This document shows, one piece after another, positions 26,801-34,321 of a stretch of DNA of 37,828 nucleotides. This DNA is from Symbiodinium natans (lineage: Eukaryota; Sar; Dinophyceae; Suessiales; Symbiodiniaceae). Every line of letters starts with the position of its first letter. Positions within the stretch are counted from its first letter, which is position 1. The notes below the pieces were generated by a model. It had not been told where the DNA came from. It worked only from the letters and a program-made list of their open reading frames with translations, and ran no database searches. The translations under genes were made by a program, and so were the position numbers. The stretch spans positions 1 through 37,828 of the forward strand of contig CAJNDS010001060.1 of NCBI GenBank assembly GCA_905221605.1, in the 5' to 3' direction.

Positions 26801-29340
26801 ATGGCCTTAGGCAACTCTTTGATGGGCCTGACTTGAGAGTAACGACAAAAACCCGTAAGGGAGATAATGTCAAAGAGTGGTTCCGTATGAAGTTTGGTGG
26901 AAAGAAGATTTGGGTCCATGTCCCGGACAATGCGGTTTGCGAAGTTTCTGGCAAGGTTTTGCCTCGTAAGCATCTTGAAGAAGGTATGAGACTCGAGCTC
27001 TCAGAACTTGATGCTTTTGGTGTAGCTACGATTATAGGAGAAGCTGAGGCCCGTAAACGAGCTACGCGGAGAATCCATACGACTAGGTGGGTTCTGACTT
27101 CGAAACCGTCGGCCACGAACCCTGAACGAGTTCGTGCTCGTCTCGTTGTGAGAGACTACGCATTTGGATCCAATCCTCTAGCTGATGGGATATATTCCCC
27201 CACCACGTCTTTGGAAGCCTTGAGAGGTGTCCTTGCTATTCATGCTGTCAGAGGTGGCACCTTGTTGTCAGCAGATGTGAGCGTTGCCTTCATGCAAGCG
27301 CCTGTGCAGGGAGTAGAGTGTATCCGGTTTCCGAATGGGATGTATGATGAGGAGAACAAGCCGCTGTTTGCGCAGCTACACAAAGCCATGAATGGCTTGA
27401 GAGTAGGACCACTGAGCTGGTACCTAGAGTTTACAAGCACGCTGCGTAAGCAGTTTGGGTTTGGTGAGACTGCCGACCCTACTGTGCATCACCGGGTTGA
27501 GAAGGATGGTGCGCTGACCTTGGTGTTAGTGTATGTTGACGATCTCATCATCTTTTCCCAGAATCCGCCAGTTGCCAAGGATCTGTACGCTAAGCTAGCG
27601 AAGATCTATAAAATGAAGCAGACAGGGCTTCTAGAACCTGGTAAGACTGGGCAGCTCGAGTTCTTGGGTCGAGTGATCGCCCGAACCACTGAGCACGGGC
27701 CTGTGTTCTTTGGCCTGAAGCCGGGGTACTTGAAGTCGCTTGGAGAAGAGTTTGGCATTAGCGGAAAAGGTGTGAAACCAGTGCTGGGAAACCTCGAGAG
27801 GGAGTACCGGAAGCAGGAGGCTGGAACACCTATCAGCACTGAGGCGTATGAACGCTATAGACGTGTGCTTGGTAAGTTGATGTGGGCAAGCCTGACGTTG
27901 CCGCATTTGTCCTACCCGGTAGGATTTCTGGGCCGGTATCAGAGTGACCCAGATAGCCAGGCAGAAGCTTGCTTGAGACGCGTGGTTCGCTGGGTGATGG
28001 CTTTGCCTGAGTACCTTCAGCGATTTTCGGCAGAAACGTTTGAGTATCCTTGCTGCGCTTCGGAAACCATGCTCTCAGGCTTTGTGGATGCGTCATGGAA
28101 CATTTGCTCTGTGTCTGGTGCTATCGTGAAGTGGCATGGCATCATGATCAAAACTTTCTCGCGGAAACAGTCGGTGACCGCGTTGAGTTCGGCGGAGGCC
28201 GAATTGGCAGCCCTGACTGAGGCAGCCAAAGAGTCGGTGTACTTGTCTTTGCTCATGGAAACGCTCCTGTATGGAATACCCAAAGGAGAGACCGGTGAGT
28301 TTCCGATTCACCTGGCTTCGGATTCGGAAGCCGCTTTGTCGATTAGCAAAATGACGGGGTTGTTACGCCGTGTTCGGCGCCTGGAGCTTCGTCATCGCTA
28401 TCTTCAAGAGCTAGTCCACCTGGAAAGGCTGATTCTAAGCTTCATCAGTGGAGAACGGAATCCAGCCGATGGACTGACGAAATCTCCTGAGGAGTTGTTG
28501 CTTGAGCATTTGCTGGTTGCGTGTGGACTGGAAAGAGTGTGTGAAGAAGACCTTCAGGGTCTTGTAGTTCCTGAACACCTTCGTGAACGAATGGAAGAAC
28601 TTGAAGAAGTATGTGAAAAGCTTGAGAAAATCCCGACAAACCTGGCGAAGTACGAGCCAGTGGCAAGAGACCTTGCGTTGGGATCTGTTCCTCTGCTTGT
28701 GATCGAGGTGTTTTGTTCAATGGACAGTGCGTTGTGCCGAGCGTGTGCTCGTGACCGAGTAGCATATATAGGCATAACTGAGAAAGAAGACTTCTTAAGC
28801 AAGAGTACTCAAATGTTTCTAGGAGAGGTCTTGCTGTGTCTGTTGAGTAGGAAACCGCCCCAGATCTATGTCCACATAGCTTCCCCGTGTACCGCTGGAT
28901 GTAGCTACCGCTTTAAGAACTGGCATCGACCGAAGTTTCGACATCGGTGGCGAGAGCAGGTCAAGAAGCATGTTGCATCTTGGAAAGCTTTAGGAAGACT
29001 TCTGGAGGACTGCTGCAAAGAGATCCTGGTTACCCAGGAATGGCCAAAGAACTGTGGTCTTTGGAAGGAGGAAAGTTATCTGAAAGAAAAGAAGCGCCTT
29101 GGTCTGAACTTTGGAAGGGTTGTGGACCGTTGTGCCTTCGACGGGGTCTTTAAGCGGTGGTTCTTTGCTACAAACCGAGAGGAGTGGAGTGAAATCTTCT
29201 CTGGAAAGCCCTGTGACAAAAGTCATCAGCATGTTTCACTTGCTAGTGTCGAAGAAACAGGTATCTATCCGACTAAACTGGGTAGAGCTCTTTTGCGTGC
29301 TGCGAAAGTCACGTTAGGTCTTGTAGGAACACCTTCTTAG
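20854..29340 (+). CDS. gag-pol: Copia Gag-Pol polyprotein, element 2 (2,828 aa)
   Basis: Single ORF in the order Gag, protease, integrase, RT, RNase H. The N-terminus is acidic and Gln/Met-rich, and a Gag helical domain spans about 135-355. A zinc knuckle CWNCGKSGHMSWQC lies at 370-383, followed by a Lys/Gly-rich tail to about 450. The protease motif is DSGA at D506. The integrase has H1593, H1598, C1605, C1608 and D1634, D1690, E1730. The RT has D2141 and YVDD at 2227-2230. RNase H has D2412, E2450 (SSAEAE) and D2490. The last 215 residues form an extension shared with element 1: IEVFCS at about 2617-2622, ASPC at C2679, EWP at 2729. All catalytic residues I checked are present, so it could be active. 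The 1,080-residue PR-IN spacer is unusual and overlaps a second ORF. Confidence 0.93.
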   Translation: MADPGLSTPVPEDEDDEALFGPGGAQDGQQPPTQPPGASASAGGPATVVGLDPQLQQMMVQMMQSQQMMMQNQQQTLQVLVAKMEADERRRREQEALSAAVSNPFGGASSAAAAGSPTAKASAPPPAPSQNLHVGSNRAEKYLPALPLIDNVSMGKGRVRELEEYHRWCEVLASWLALIDDNYVNELRQAMTHDREIKQSDMAVPVASRSARLFYYLQQSLQKFERGMELVRSTSMRQGQAACGYEVMRQMHQTFSIVSRMEAIAVRDEALRLTSKASSYKRPLDCVRFLEDELGKVDQKLHRFPELRLGASDRSTLLLQSVSPECRHYVVLHGKSGSWEELVESIRFYEEQTRLCDAGSLNAVGERGLCWNCGKSGHMSWQCPDKSSGKGKKRDEPKGGKPSGSKNREKSPKGKGKGKGKTDKGKGGKPKGKPKNKGKPKGRAVEDEQSDQVMAMRSHHLSGLGPGTRTNEPNEAEPPRLTMTNGEIERLNQSSSRNSSFAWLIDSGATCHVLSESALGFYEVVKEHSGPLPVLMSASDTPMECVKLVDIRVKFGKLGPVVLQQVLVCKIGFNVVSSWQASLSGWNTWLTSEPGASCLVKQTERGSSMWVPLVREARSWWALAKEIGPTKAKPKGRRSKGDSPKPGWSPNDDAMEVDKVQKKAPPNVGRALEVTPFKFLLRAFSVKQHVGEHELHEHVLQERLSGCEHAAVAKVGVDLETPPSACCAEALCSAAAVLLKSASNTSLEKQTSRDTRCGDKGFECVGVGPVPLQPQSVCIRSRSVLRVGRRSDLHPSACVPECLLGQSEERKCAFRSLRWPGVFLKALLVLCALGVFCSKPGAFVRDLGKDGASGSLASALSCELPKWECGPGGSLFDEHDCSSCAPFRGGRSAVSFEAASPKHRPFYLDPWLGRTAVGDSSLPWGVGDTGVGDQYKRHSGEATYAHCRAASHCCSDGGPVGFDGHPRRRARPSCRVCKVWLCFDHHGGGSRRCECYHPPTAPSMRAKGVLAQQSGWHPAHLEEIPSVPGGDSRVAVPSCSIPVVRGRASKHSAKRAQGRACAGCRLESAFGGRARPEQPPGDFGCSTANYNTGCCTIRVGWHGTASSQKCPSSTSFGVGFAQPSACKSRGNDSIACRHEESCNSRGGSIIVDGPRFSTRASGFLAVQPSFPAYAVRLFLCSIFGTRHAYGSRHASNSASSTSILGTRHAYGSKPAYTSASSTSSIDTAPRYIEGACGRGSNGGRDADDARGGIRCPWDPYGREFRGPNGANGRWHWKSGERFSFDPAGRDEYGGSKPTYGQFGCGRLWLRDGLICLGMGPEGLKAGHELLRSSPQCTKLVGVGLKALLFAVGDWLCALGGRVGAFECLVGDCECSLPAANGSAHCPSVPRSSWKGSSALALGLVLGLVFRGWLRRCVKLLSVRRRSRLKFVRVTLVGRVPRRSWSVVRRLLFLRGVLACELKAEPTGEEAKGPMMKRWRALKKWALCGLGSLRGSEQKKAVARSEALRMLAGLPTPVVVNSESEEELIPDPLEAELAKPSGSEPPRPSDVRKKPRVENVPSGEPGALSSPEVVSDALDPEVPVYLTSERLKAHRNKGHQPYLSCCDTCQSARGRVPARRKHMKHHHGPGELQVDFGFFGKNVRFLLMVHVVSGYIHTVVLGPEDEVPAVSVCKAFTEMGLSGLDIVVHGDQENLLESVFRNAAKHRTFGGRSMHWVPFAINRPQAKGIVERHVCLVKEAFWSVWLGLEERVGEKLPLGSHLFVEAMRYSVRMHNLFHVSKEHSTPLERLRGSTVQPVKSCEFGVVGFGKPQKDYPEHRGKRLVRALYVGPHGANGSGIRVFVPIGIGKPPRLEIFSSFRAKDPVEFDKAALRDLRGNKEDPERPIKFDVPIDGPSPPLDSPNIPEGSLEFPVERTEPPALEGPEAMEEEGELDGYSPDFSDVPEETGMEVEPPGGVGREDLDAPMDPGEDDAMEEGLTWLYEHGLRQLFDGPDLRVTTKTRKGDNVKEWFRMKFGGKKIWVHVPDNAVCEVSGKVLPRKHLEEGMRLELSELDAFGVATIIGEAEARKRATRRIHTTRWVLTSKPSATNPERVRARLVVRDYAFGSNPLADGIYSPTTSLEALRGVLAIHAVRGGTLLSADVSVAFMQAPVQGVECIRFPNGMYDEENKPLFAQLHKAMNGLRVGPLSWYLEFTSTLRKQFGFGETADPTVHHRVEKDGALTLVLVYVDDLIIFSQNPPVAKDLYAKLAKIYKMKQTGLLEPGKTGQLEFLGRVIARTTEHGPVFFGLKPGYLKSLGEEFGISGKGVKPVLGNLEREYRKQEAGTPISTEAYERYRRVLGKLMWASLTLPHLSYPVGFLGRYQSDPDSQAEACLRRVVRWVMALPEYLQRFSAETFEYPCCASETMLSGFVDASWNICSVSGAIVKWHGIMIKTFSRKQSVTALSSAEAELAALTEAAKESVYLSLLMETLLYGIPKGETGEFPIHLASDSEAALSISKMTGLLRRVRRLELRHRYLQELVHLERLILSFISGERNPADGLTKSPEELLLEHLLVACGLERVCEEDLQGLVVPEHLRERMEELEEVCEKLEKIPTNLAKYEPVARDLALGSVPLLVIEVFCSMDSALCRACARDRVAYIGITEKEDFLSKSTQMFLGEVLLCLLSRKPPQIYVHIASPCTAGCSYRFKNWHRPKFRHRWREQVKKHVASWKALGRLLEDCCKEILVTQEWPKNCGLWKEESYLKEKKRLGLNFGRVVDRCAFDGVFKRWFFATNREEWSEIFSGKPCDKSHQHVSLASVEETGIYPTKLGRALLRAAKVTLGLVGTPS
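23402..24793 (+). CDS. Second-frame ORF inside element 2 polyprotein (463 aa)
   Basis: A 463-codon ORF starts at ATG 23402 and stops at 24793, same strand, +1 frame relative to the polyprotein, in the PR-IN spacer. The first 260 residues look folded and helical (MIARLAHRFEEEGQLSLSRQ; LTLKKFLLYLEAIRELRC). The rest is Pro-rich, with repeats of APGTPMEA and PPPLPPP and an acidic end. The polyprotein frame over the same bases gives a low-complexity Gly/Ser/Arg/His mix with no fold I can suggest, so the +1 frame is the likelier authentic one. I recognise no family. An analogous +1 ORF sits at the same place in element 1, but I see no clear sequence similarity between the two. How it would be translated is unknown. 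Confidence 0.55.
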   Translation: MELPEASPPLCLVNSQSGSVAQVEAFSTSMIARLAHRFEEEGQLSLSRQLLQNIDLFTSTPGSVERLLGIPACLGELETQELVINTSGIPVKQPMLIAELRAIAAPTVDQSVLTDTLVEEHDRRAEYARYGYVLTTMGVVVADVSATIRQPHLPCEQRGYWRNNQVGIQLTLKKFLLYLEAIRELRCHPAQYQLFEAGLASILPNELKVERVPAADLRALLADVLVQSNRRVTLAAQPPTIIPDVAPSASGGTAPPLHKSAPAPPPSGWALLNQARAKAEAMIRLHADMKRAATAEVAPSSSTGPAFPPGPPAFLPFSPPSPLTPSVFSYAPSSAPGTPMEAGMPLTPPPLPPSWAPGTPMEASLPIPPPPLPPPSTPHPDTLRELAGEVPMEVETPMTPVEAFGAPGTPMDVSSEVPMEPMVGGIGSPGSASPLTPPAETSMVVPNPPMDNSDVGDSGSEMD

Positions 29341-29446
29341 GTCGGCAGTAGGAGTGCTTGCTTTCGGACTTTGCCTGGGATGAGATGTTTAAGCACTGGA
29401 AACACCGAACTGTGAAGAAGTGCGTGGCTCTGAGGCATCACAGTCC

Positions 29447-29455
29447 AAGCGGGGG
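29447..29455 (+). promoter_or_regulatory. Polypurine tract of element 2
   Basis: AAGCGGGGG directly abuts TGTGAAAG, the first bases of the 3' LTR. Apart from one C it is all purine. The 106 bp between the polyprotein stop and this tract hold nothing else I can name except one TAGGAGT motif at 29349. Confidence 0.75.
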
Positions 29456-29471
29456 TGTGAAAGTTCCTGTC
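29456..29471 (+). repeat. First 16 bp of element 2's split 3' LTR, with left target copy
   Basis: TGTGAAAGTTCCTGTC is identical to the start of the 5' LTR. Its last 13 bases, GAAAGTTCCTGTC (29459-29471), are repeated at 32160-32172 and 34322-34334, so they are the target duplicated by the nested insertions. Confidence 0.92.
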
Positions 29472-29624
29472 TGGCTCAAGTCTCGGCTCAACCCCGGTGG
29501 GGTGCGCAGGTAGTGAGCTGTTCGGTGGCCTGGAGGCTGTACCTAAGGGTGGGCTCCAACAGGACTCAAACCGAAACCACTGTGTTTGCTCGGTAGTTCT
29601 GCCAGCCACATAGCTGCCTGTGTA

Positions 29625-29760
29625 CGGCCTCGCCGAGTGCTGAGGGAACTTTCGACCTCGCTGCTGAGGGTGTTGTCGGCCTCGCCTAAGCTGAGGATTG
29701 TGGAAAGTCTTCGGCCTCGCTCGGAGGGACAACATAGTTCGGCCTCACCACGGTTGAGGG
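29625..29760 (+). repeat. Hairpin cluster 1 in unit A
   Basis: Five copies of a short inverted motif lie at 29625-29647, 29653-29670, 29677-29697, 29712-29729 and 29740-29760. The general form is CGGCCTCGC, a few variable bases, then GCTGAGGGA. CCTC pairs with GAGG around a loop whose bases vary. Confidence 0.75.
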
Positions 29761-29976
29761 AAACACCTCCTGGAACTGAGGTGCAAGAAGATAGCAGACC
29801 TGTGCGAGCGAAGAGGGTTCCGAGGCCTTAACTTCCTTTGTTGGAACAGGGCCCCGTCTCAACCGCAGATTTCCGCTCGTGGGCTATCGGCGACCAGAGT
29901 GGCCGTCCACAGTGCCCTGGACAGTGTGCCACACGCCAAAGAGACTTGCTGCAAGGCAGACGGAGAGCGACGGACC

Positions 29977-30369
29977 ATGCCGGCAATTGCGTGCTGTGTA
30001 TTTGCATGGTCACACCAGGGGCGTCGTGAAGGGCTTTTCCTGGAACTGTCGCAGTCATATCGTATCCACTTTGTCCGTCGCACCAGGAGAGGCAACATAG
30101 CCTGGGGCAGCTGTGGGAATTGGAATGTCCAAAGAAGCCTGAATGCAGCTAACCTCCACCTGCAGCTCCGGGGTTTCCGATGCTGCGAGGATGCGAGGCT
30201 TTGGAACATCGATTTCTATGTCGATCCCACAAACCCAACCCTGATGATTGATGGCAGCGGACGTGAAATCAGGTACCTGGGTAGGCTGGTGATTATGGTG
30301 TCTGGCCCTGATGTGTCGAGAAGGATGCTGGCCTTGTCGGAAGATGATGAGGAATGGATGCTCCTTTGA
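29977..30369 (+). CDS. Possible small protein in unit A (130 aa)
   Basis: This 130-codon ORF has a more protein-like composition than its surroundings, for example LWNIDFYVDPTNPTLMIDG and a final acidic LSEDDEEWMLL. It sits between hairpin clusters, where the motif is absent. That would suit a captured coding fragment. It is unrelated by eye to the array-unit ORF, and I recognise no domain. It may be fortuitous. Confidence 0.25.
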   Translation: MPAIACCVFAWSHQGRREGLFLELSQSYRIHFVRRTRRGNIAWGSCGNWNVQRSLNAANLHLQLRGFRCCEDARLWNIDFYVDPTNPTLMIDGSGREIRYLGRLVIMVSGPDVSRRMLALSEDDEEWMLL

Positions 30370-30578
30370 GGTGATGAAACGTCGCCGGCCAGTAACCAGG
30401 CAAGTGGAAGTGGATTGAATTGCGAGCACAGCCTCGCCTTTAAGGGACATGTGAGGGCAAACCCGAATGCAGGCTTAGCTTGCCGGAATGAGGGTGATCA
30501 ACAGACCCTCGCAGCACAATGCTTTCAGAACCCGTGAAACCAGCGGAGATGCCATGTGAGGCTATGCAAGGGCAGTTT

Positions 30579-30734
30579 CGGCCTCGCTATGCTGGAGTAA
30601 AGGTTCGGCCTCGCCTTGGCTGAGGGAATGGATGGTTCGGCCTCGCCAAGGCTGAGGGAACAACAGAAGGGTTGCGAAAACGCCTCGCTGATGAAGAAGG
30701 TGCATGATGTTCCGGCCTCGCATCAGCTGAGGGA
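30579..30734 (+). repeat. Hairpin cluster 2 in unit A
   Basis: Further copies of the CGGCCTC...GAGGG motif lie at 30579-30597, 30606-30626, 30638-30658 and 30713-30734. More scattered copies in the unit are at 30945-30968, 31166-31185, 31764-31785, 31851-31872 and 32004-32025. In the later copies the centre is often CACTTCGGTT or CACTACGGTT. Confidence 0.75.
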
Positions 30735-32159
30735 AGAATGATGGAATGGGCAGGCCGGGCACTTATTGGTCTGCCGGAATTGAGTCTTGGAGACTCTGGA
30801 AGCAGCATGCAGCTTGGACGGCTGATGCTACTGGGCGCAAAGCGGTAAAGCAGCTTGAAGCATAGACTCCGCGGTGCCGGTGTGTCGGAGCAATTGATAG
30901 GTACAACCGCAGCCCAGCAGTGCTCAATCAAACAAAGCAACATTCGGCCTCGACTTTGGTCTGAGGGAATGTGAGCTATAAAGAGCAAACTCCAGAATAT
31001 GGATGAGGGACACTGGCCAGGCATGGAGGCCAGCAAAGGGCAGGTACCCCGGAGCTGCTGAGAACCCTGGATTAGCCGGGACGTACTCCGTGGAGGATTC
31101 GTTGTCACTGCTTTCAGAAATGCCCACAAGGACCAAGCATGCAGCTAACCCGTGGTTGCAGAGTGGGCCTCACTTCGGTTGAGGGTAATCGACTCCCAAG
31201 TGAGAGTATGGAGTTTTGGTGGCAAACAAGAGAGCCAGCCGAATGTCTTGAACAATGGCTACGGCTGGATTGGAGAATGTCAAGTCTCACAATGGATAGC
31301 GGCCTCGTACATAATATCCTCACAGGCAGGGTGGGTTTGACCTGGTAGTCGGCACCTTGCCCGGCCCCCTGTCAGGCGCCTGTACCGGCCACCTGTTGAA
31401 GGTGTGTGGCGTGGGGTCACCGGTGCGTAGCGGCGATTTCGGTCGCTTAGCGTCCTCCAGCCTAAAAAGGGGTTGGGCAGGTACTTCACCTGTTCCTCCT
31501 GCTTGGCTCGTGTTGGAGATGTGTGAATCGAGGGCATGGATCCGTCAAGGTGAGATGACGAGAAAGTGCAGAATTGGGCCTCAATCGGAACGGTCTATGG
31601 GATTGACCACCCCGCTGGTAGAGGGATAGCGGCCTCTGAGAATCGGAGGGCATGGATCACCTCCCGGCAAAAGCCACAGGAAGTATGCCCTGTGCATGCA
31701 AGAGGCAGCCACCGTAACCAGAGTCCATGAAGCCTTGGGCCATGACCTGGTTTGAAGGCATGTCCGGCCTCACTACGGTTGAGGGGTGTGGATGGAAGCA
31801 CTCAGGACATGCAATGAGACTCGTAGAACGAGCATCTGGGTCTACAGGAATTGACCTCCATTCGGTTGAGGGATAGCGGCCTCCACGAACGAGGGCATGG
31901 ATCACCTCCCGAATAGACAACACAGAGAATGTGCAAGCATACAGGCAATATGCCTTGGCCAAAGTCTTCAAGCCAATGGCAACGACTTGGTCAAAACGAC
32001 ATTCCGGCCTCACTTCGGTTGAGGGTAGCGGTACGTCAAAACCGAGGACAAGGAATGAGAGGGGGAACTTACCGGCAGTTTCACCCCACAGTTTTAGTAA
32101 GTTTTGTTTCACCTGAACCCACAGCCCCTTCGGGTGGCTACGCCTCGCAGCGTGCAGAC

Positions 32160-32172
32160 GAAAGTTCCTGTC
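32160..32172 (+). repeat. Middle copy of 13-bp target between units A and B
   Basis: GAAAGTTCCTGTC is identical to the copies at 29459-29471 and 34322-34334. It separates two different units, so one unit inserted at the target of the other or the pair formed by recombination at this sequence. Confidence 0.9.
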
Positions 32173-34321
32173 TGGCTCAAGGTTTCGGCTCAACCCCGGT
32201 GGGGTGCTCAGGTAGAGAGCGTCTTTAGTGCCGTTGTGGCTGGCCCTGAGGCTTGTAACTAAGGGTAGGTTCCGTTTTGAGGCCCTGGCAAAACTGTGTT
32301 TGCTCGTAGGCCGGCTGACCGGCTAAGCTGTCATAGAGCGGCGGCCCGCGAACTGCTGCCGTCGACGAAGGACGTTCGAGTGCACAGTCTTCGGCCTCGC
32401 TTCGCTAGAGGGAAACTTTTCGTCCTCGCGTTGCTGAGGGAACGCTAGAGGGAAACTTTTCGTCCTCGCGTTGCTGAGGGAACCTTGTGGCCTACAGTCT
32501 GCTCTGGGTCACAGTGAGAGTTGCAGCCTCGATTTGCTTGAGGGGTGACGCTAGAGCCTGTTGCTCACCAGAGATTCCTGCTGCCTGCTGTCTCTGGGTG
32601 AACAAAACCCGCCGACCCTCATTTGGATTGAGGGCTGTGTGTTAGGGTGAGTTTGGGTTCCTCGCTCGCTTGTGTGGAAAACGAAGGTGAGTCCGAAACA
32701 CGGGGGAAAACGGCCAAGGCACGCTGCAGACAGTGCAGGCCAACGTCGCACTGCAAGCGGCATCCTTGCAGTTGTTGACAGGAGTGTCCCGAACAATAGC
32801 GGTGTGCTTGAGCCCGAGTTTGCTGGTTTTCGGGGATCTGCAAGCTGAGCACAACTGGTTATTCTTCGCAGGTAGCATCAGGTAGAACAGAATTGGCCCA
32901 ACCCTGGTGGATCTGCCTGGACACAAATAACCAAAGGCATCAGTGTCGTAAAGCTCATTGACTGGTGCTACTGAGAAACCGTTGCCAAAGAACTTGCAGT
33001 AGGACTGTGGTGCGGCACAGTGCAAGTTGAAGAGCAGCTGTTGGTGGCTGCTCCCCGGCAGACAAATAGTCCAAGTAAGCCTTCTTCGGCCTCGCTCCGT
33101 GCTGAGGGTTTGTAAAGGCTGGTATTGGCCGGAAAGGACTCAGATGGAGGTTACCCGAACTTCGCGCTTTTCCCATCTGAAGGCAACCAATGGTTATCAG
33201 CCTGCTGGACATGGCAGGCCTACTTTTGTTTACATCCACGTCTCCTGCAAGGGCTGGGGTCTGTCCGTGCACACAGACAAGGCGGAACCTTGCAGATGTT
33301 TAGGTCCTCGCGGCACGGCCGCTGGAGGTTGTTTGAAGATGTTGGCTCTCACTGTCTGGTGAGTGGTTTGTATGGGCACTTGCTGGGGCAAGGCGGCTCT
33401 GGCGTCTGAGGATGGTACATGTGCTGGCTGCTGAGTACGGGCCACCGAAAGAGACCTGTGGTAAGACAAGCGATGAAAGGAGCCGAGGACAGGCTAGCTC
33501 ACGCGGACGCCACGCAGAGTATGTGTCACTATCTTCAGATGTTGGAGCCAAATTGCCTCGCCGTGTGACGTGAGATGTGGTGTTTGGTCTCGGCCTCAAG
33601 CACTGGAAGGCCTACAACAACAAATCCGAATGAAGACTGTGGTCCTAAGACACGCGGAGCAGCTGCTTATACGTGGCACCGCGGGGGTCACATAGATAGA
33701 GGGCTTGGCAAGGGAACTCTGTCTAGTGATAGCCCTGGCTCAATGAGGAGCTGAGGGCCTGGCTGCGCAGATGCAGCGGAATGGTTGTTCGGCCTCGCCT
33801 CCGCTGAGGGAACAACAGTCAATGCTTCTCTGCAGTGTCGGTCCGGGTTAGTAAGAGCGAGAACGCCGGGACCTCGAGCTGCAGTTTTACCATGAAGCAA
33901 CCGCGTGAGATGCATTGGTCAACTGGTGAGGAAGAGCGAGAAAGCCAGGGTGACGCTACTTTGGGGGAGGCTGCAAGGCACGGTTAGTAAGTGCGAGAAA
34001 GCCGGAGCTGCGGACGAACCTGGAGTAGCAGTCTTTCAAACCTCACGTGTTTCACTTTGCGGCCTCGCATGCGCTGAGGGAATATGCCTCGAACAGAACA
34101 TCCAGTGCTGAGTGGGATTGCCAAACTTACGGAGGCTGATGCCACAACAAGTGCCTCAACAGCAATGCATGCGGAGGGCAAAGTCGGCCTCGCGAGTGCT
34201 GAGGGTTGCAGCTGAGAGAGGGCCTAGCTGAGAACGCAACACCTCAAGCGAGGTAATTTTTAGTTTAGTTTCACCTTGACCAACGGCCCCTTCGGGTGGC
34301 TACGCGACGCAGCGTGCAGAC
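32173..34321 (+). mobile_element. Nested SL-headed unit B (2,149 bp)
   Basis: The unit starts TGGCTCAAGGTTTCGG and shares unit A's head and its last 70 bp, including CCCCTTCGGGTGGCTACGC and the ACGC/GCGT hairpin. The interior differs, so it is a relative of A, not a duplicate. It has its own set of CGGCCTC...GAGGG hairpins and three GAGAAAGC-type motifs at 33846-33869, 33921-33949 and 33981-34005 that resemble those of the array units. I see no convincing coding sequence in it. Confidence 0.85.
32392..32480 (+). repeat. Hairpin cluster 3 with 40-bp duplication, unit B
   Basis: Hairpin motifs lie at 32392-32412, 32421-32440 and 32461-32480. A 40-bp block beginning CGCTAGAGGGAAACTTTTCG is tandemly duplicated (32403-32442 and 32443-32482), multiplying the motif. 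Other copies in unit B are at 32525-32545, 32616-32634 (CCCTCA...TGAGGG), 33087-33108, 33790-33810, 34060-34080 and 34184-34205. Confidence 0.75.

Larger units (their letters stand above)
29472..32159 (+). mobile_element. Nested SL-headed unit A (2,688 bp)
   Basis: The unit starts TGGCTCAAGTCTCGG, followed by CGGCTCAACCCCGGTGGGG and a 165-bp head shared with unit B. It ends with CCCCTTCGGGTGGCTACGC and a terminal hairpin whose stem is ACGC/GCGT. It is flanked by the 13-bp target on both sides. No reverse transcriptase or transposase is visible. Much of it is studded with short hairpins of the form CGGCCTCGC...GCTGAGGG. One ORF at 29977-30369 may be coding. The rest, about 30.4-32.1 kb, has no gene I can support. 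Confidence 0.85.

Noticed and set aside
29472-29520. A tRNA gene or tRNA-derived SINE head in the units
   Set aside because: GGCTCAACCCC loosely resembles a B box and TGGCTCAAG the first part of an A box, but no cloverleaf can be folded and the spacing is too short.
30562-31129. A 180-codon minus-strand ORF in unit A
   Set aside because: Its recurring residues (SALARPNH, SADARPEH and similar) are just translations of the dispersed hairpin motif.
32642-33025. A 127-codon minus-strand ORF in unit B with some protein-like stretches (VNELYDTDAFGYLC)
   Set aside because: It is antisense to the unit, lacks any recognised motif and has no second copy for comparison; too weak to call.
29625-34205. 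CRISPR-like regular short repeats
   Set aside because: Spacing is irregular, the repeats are degenerate hairpins and the context is eukaryotic; not a CRISPR array.
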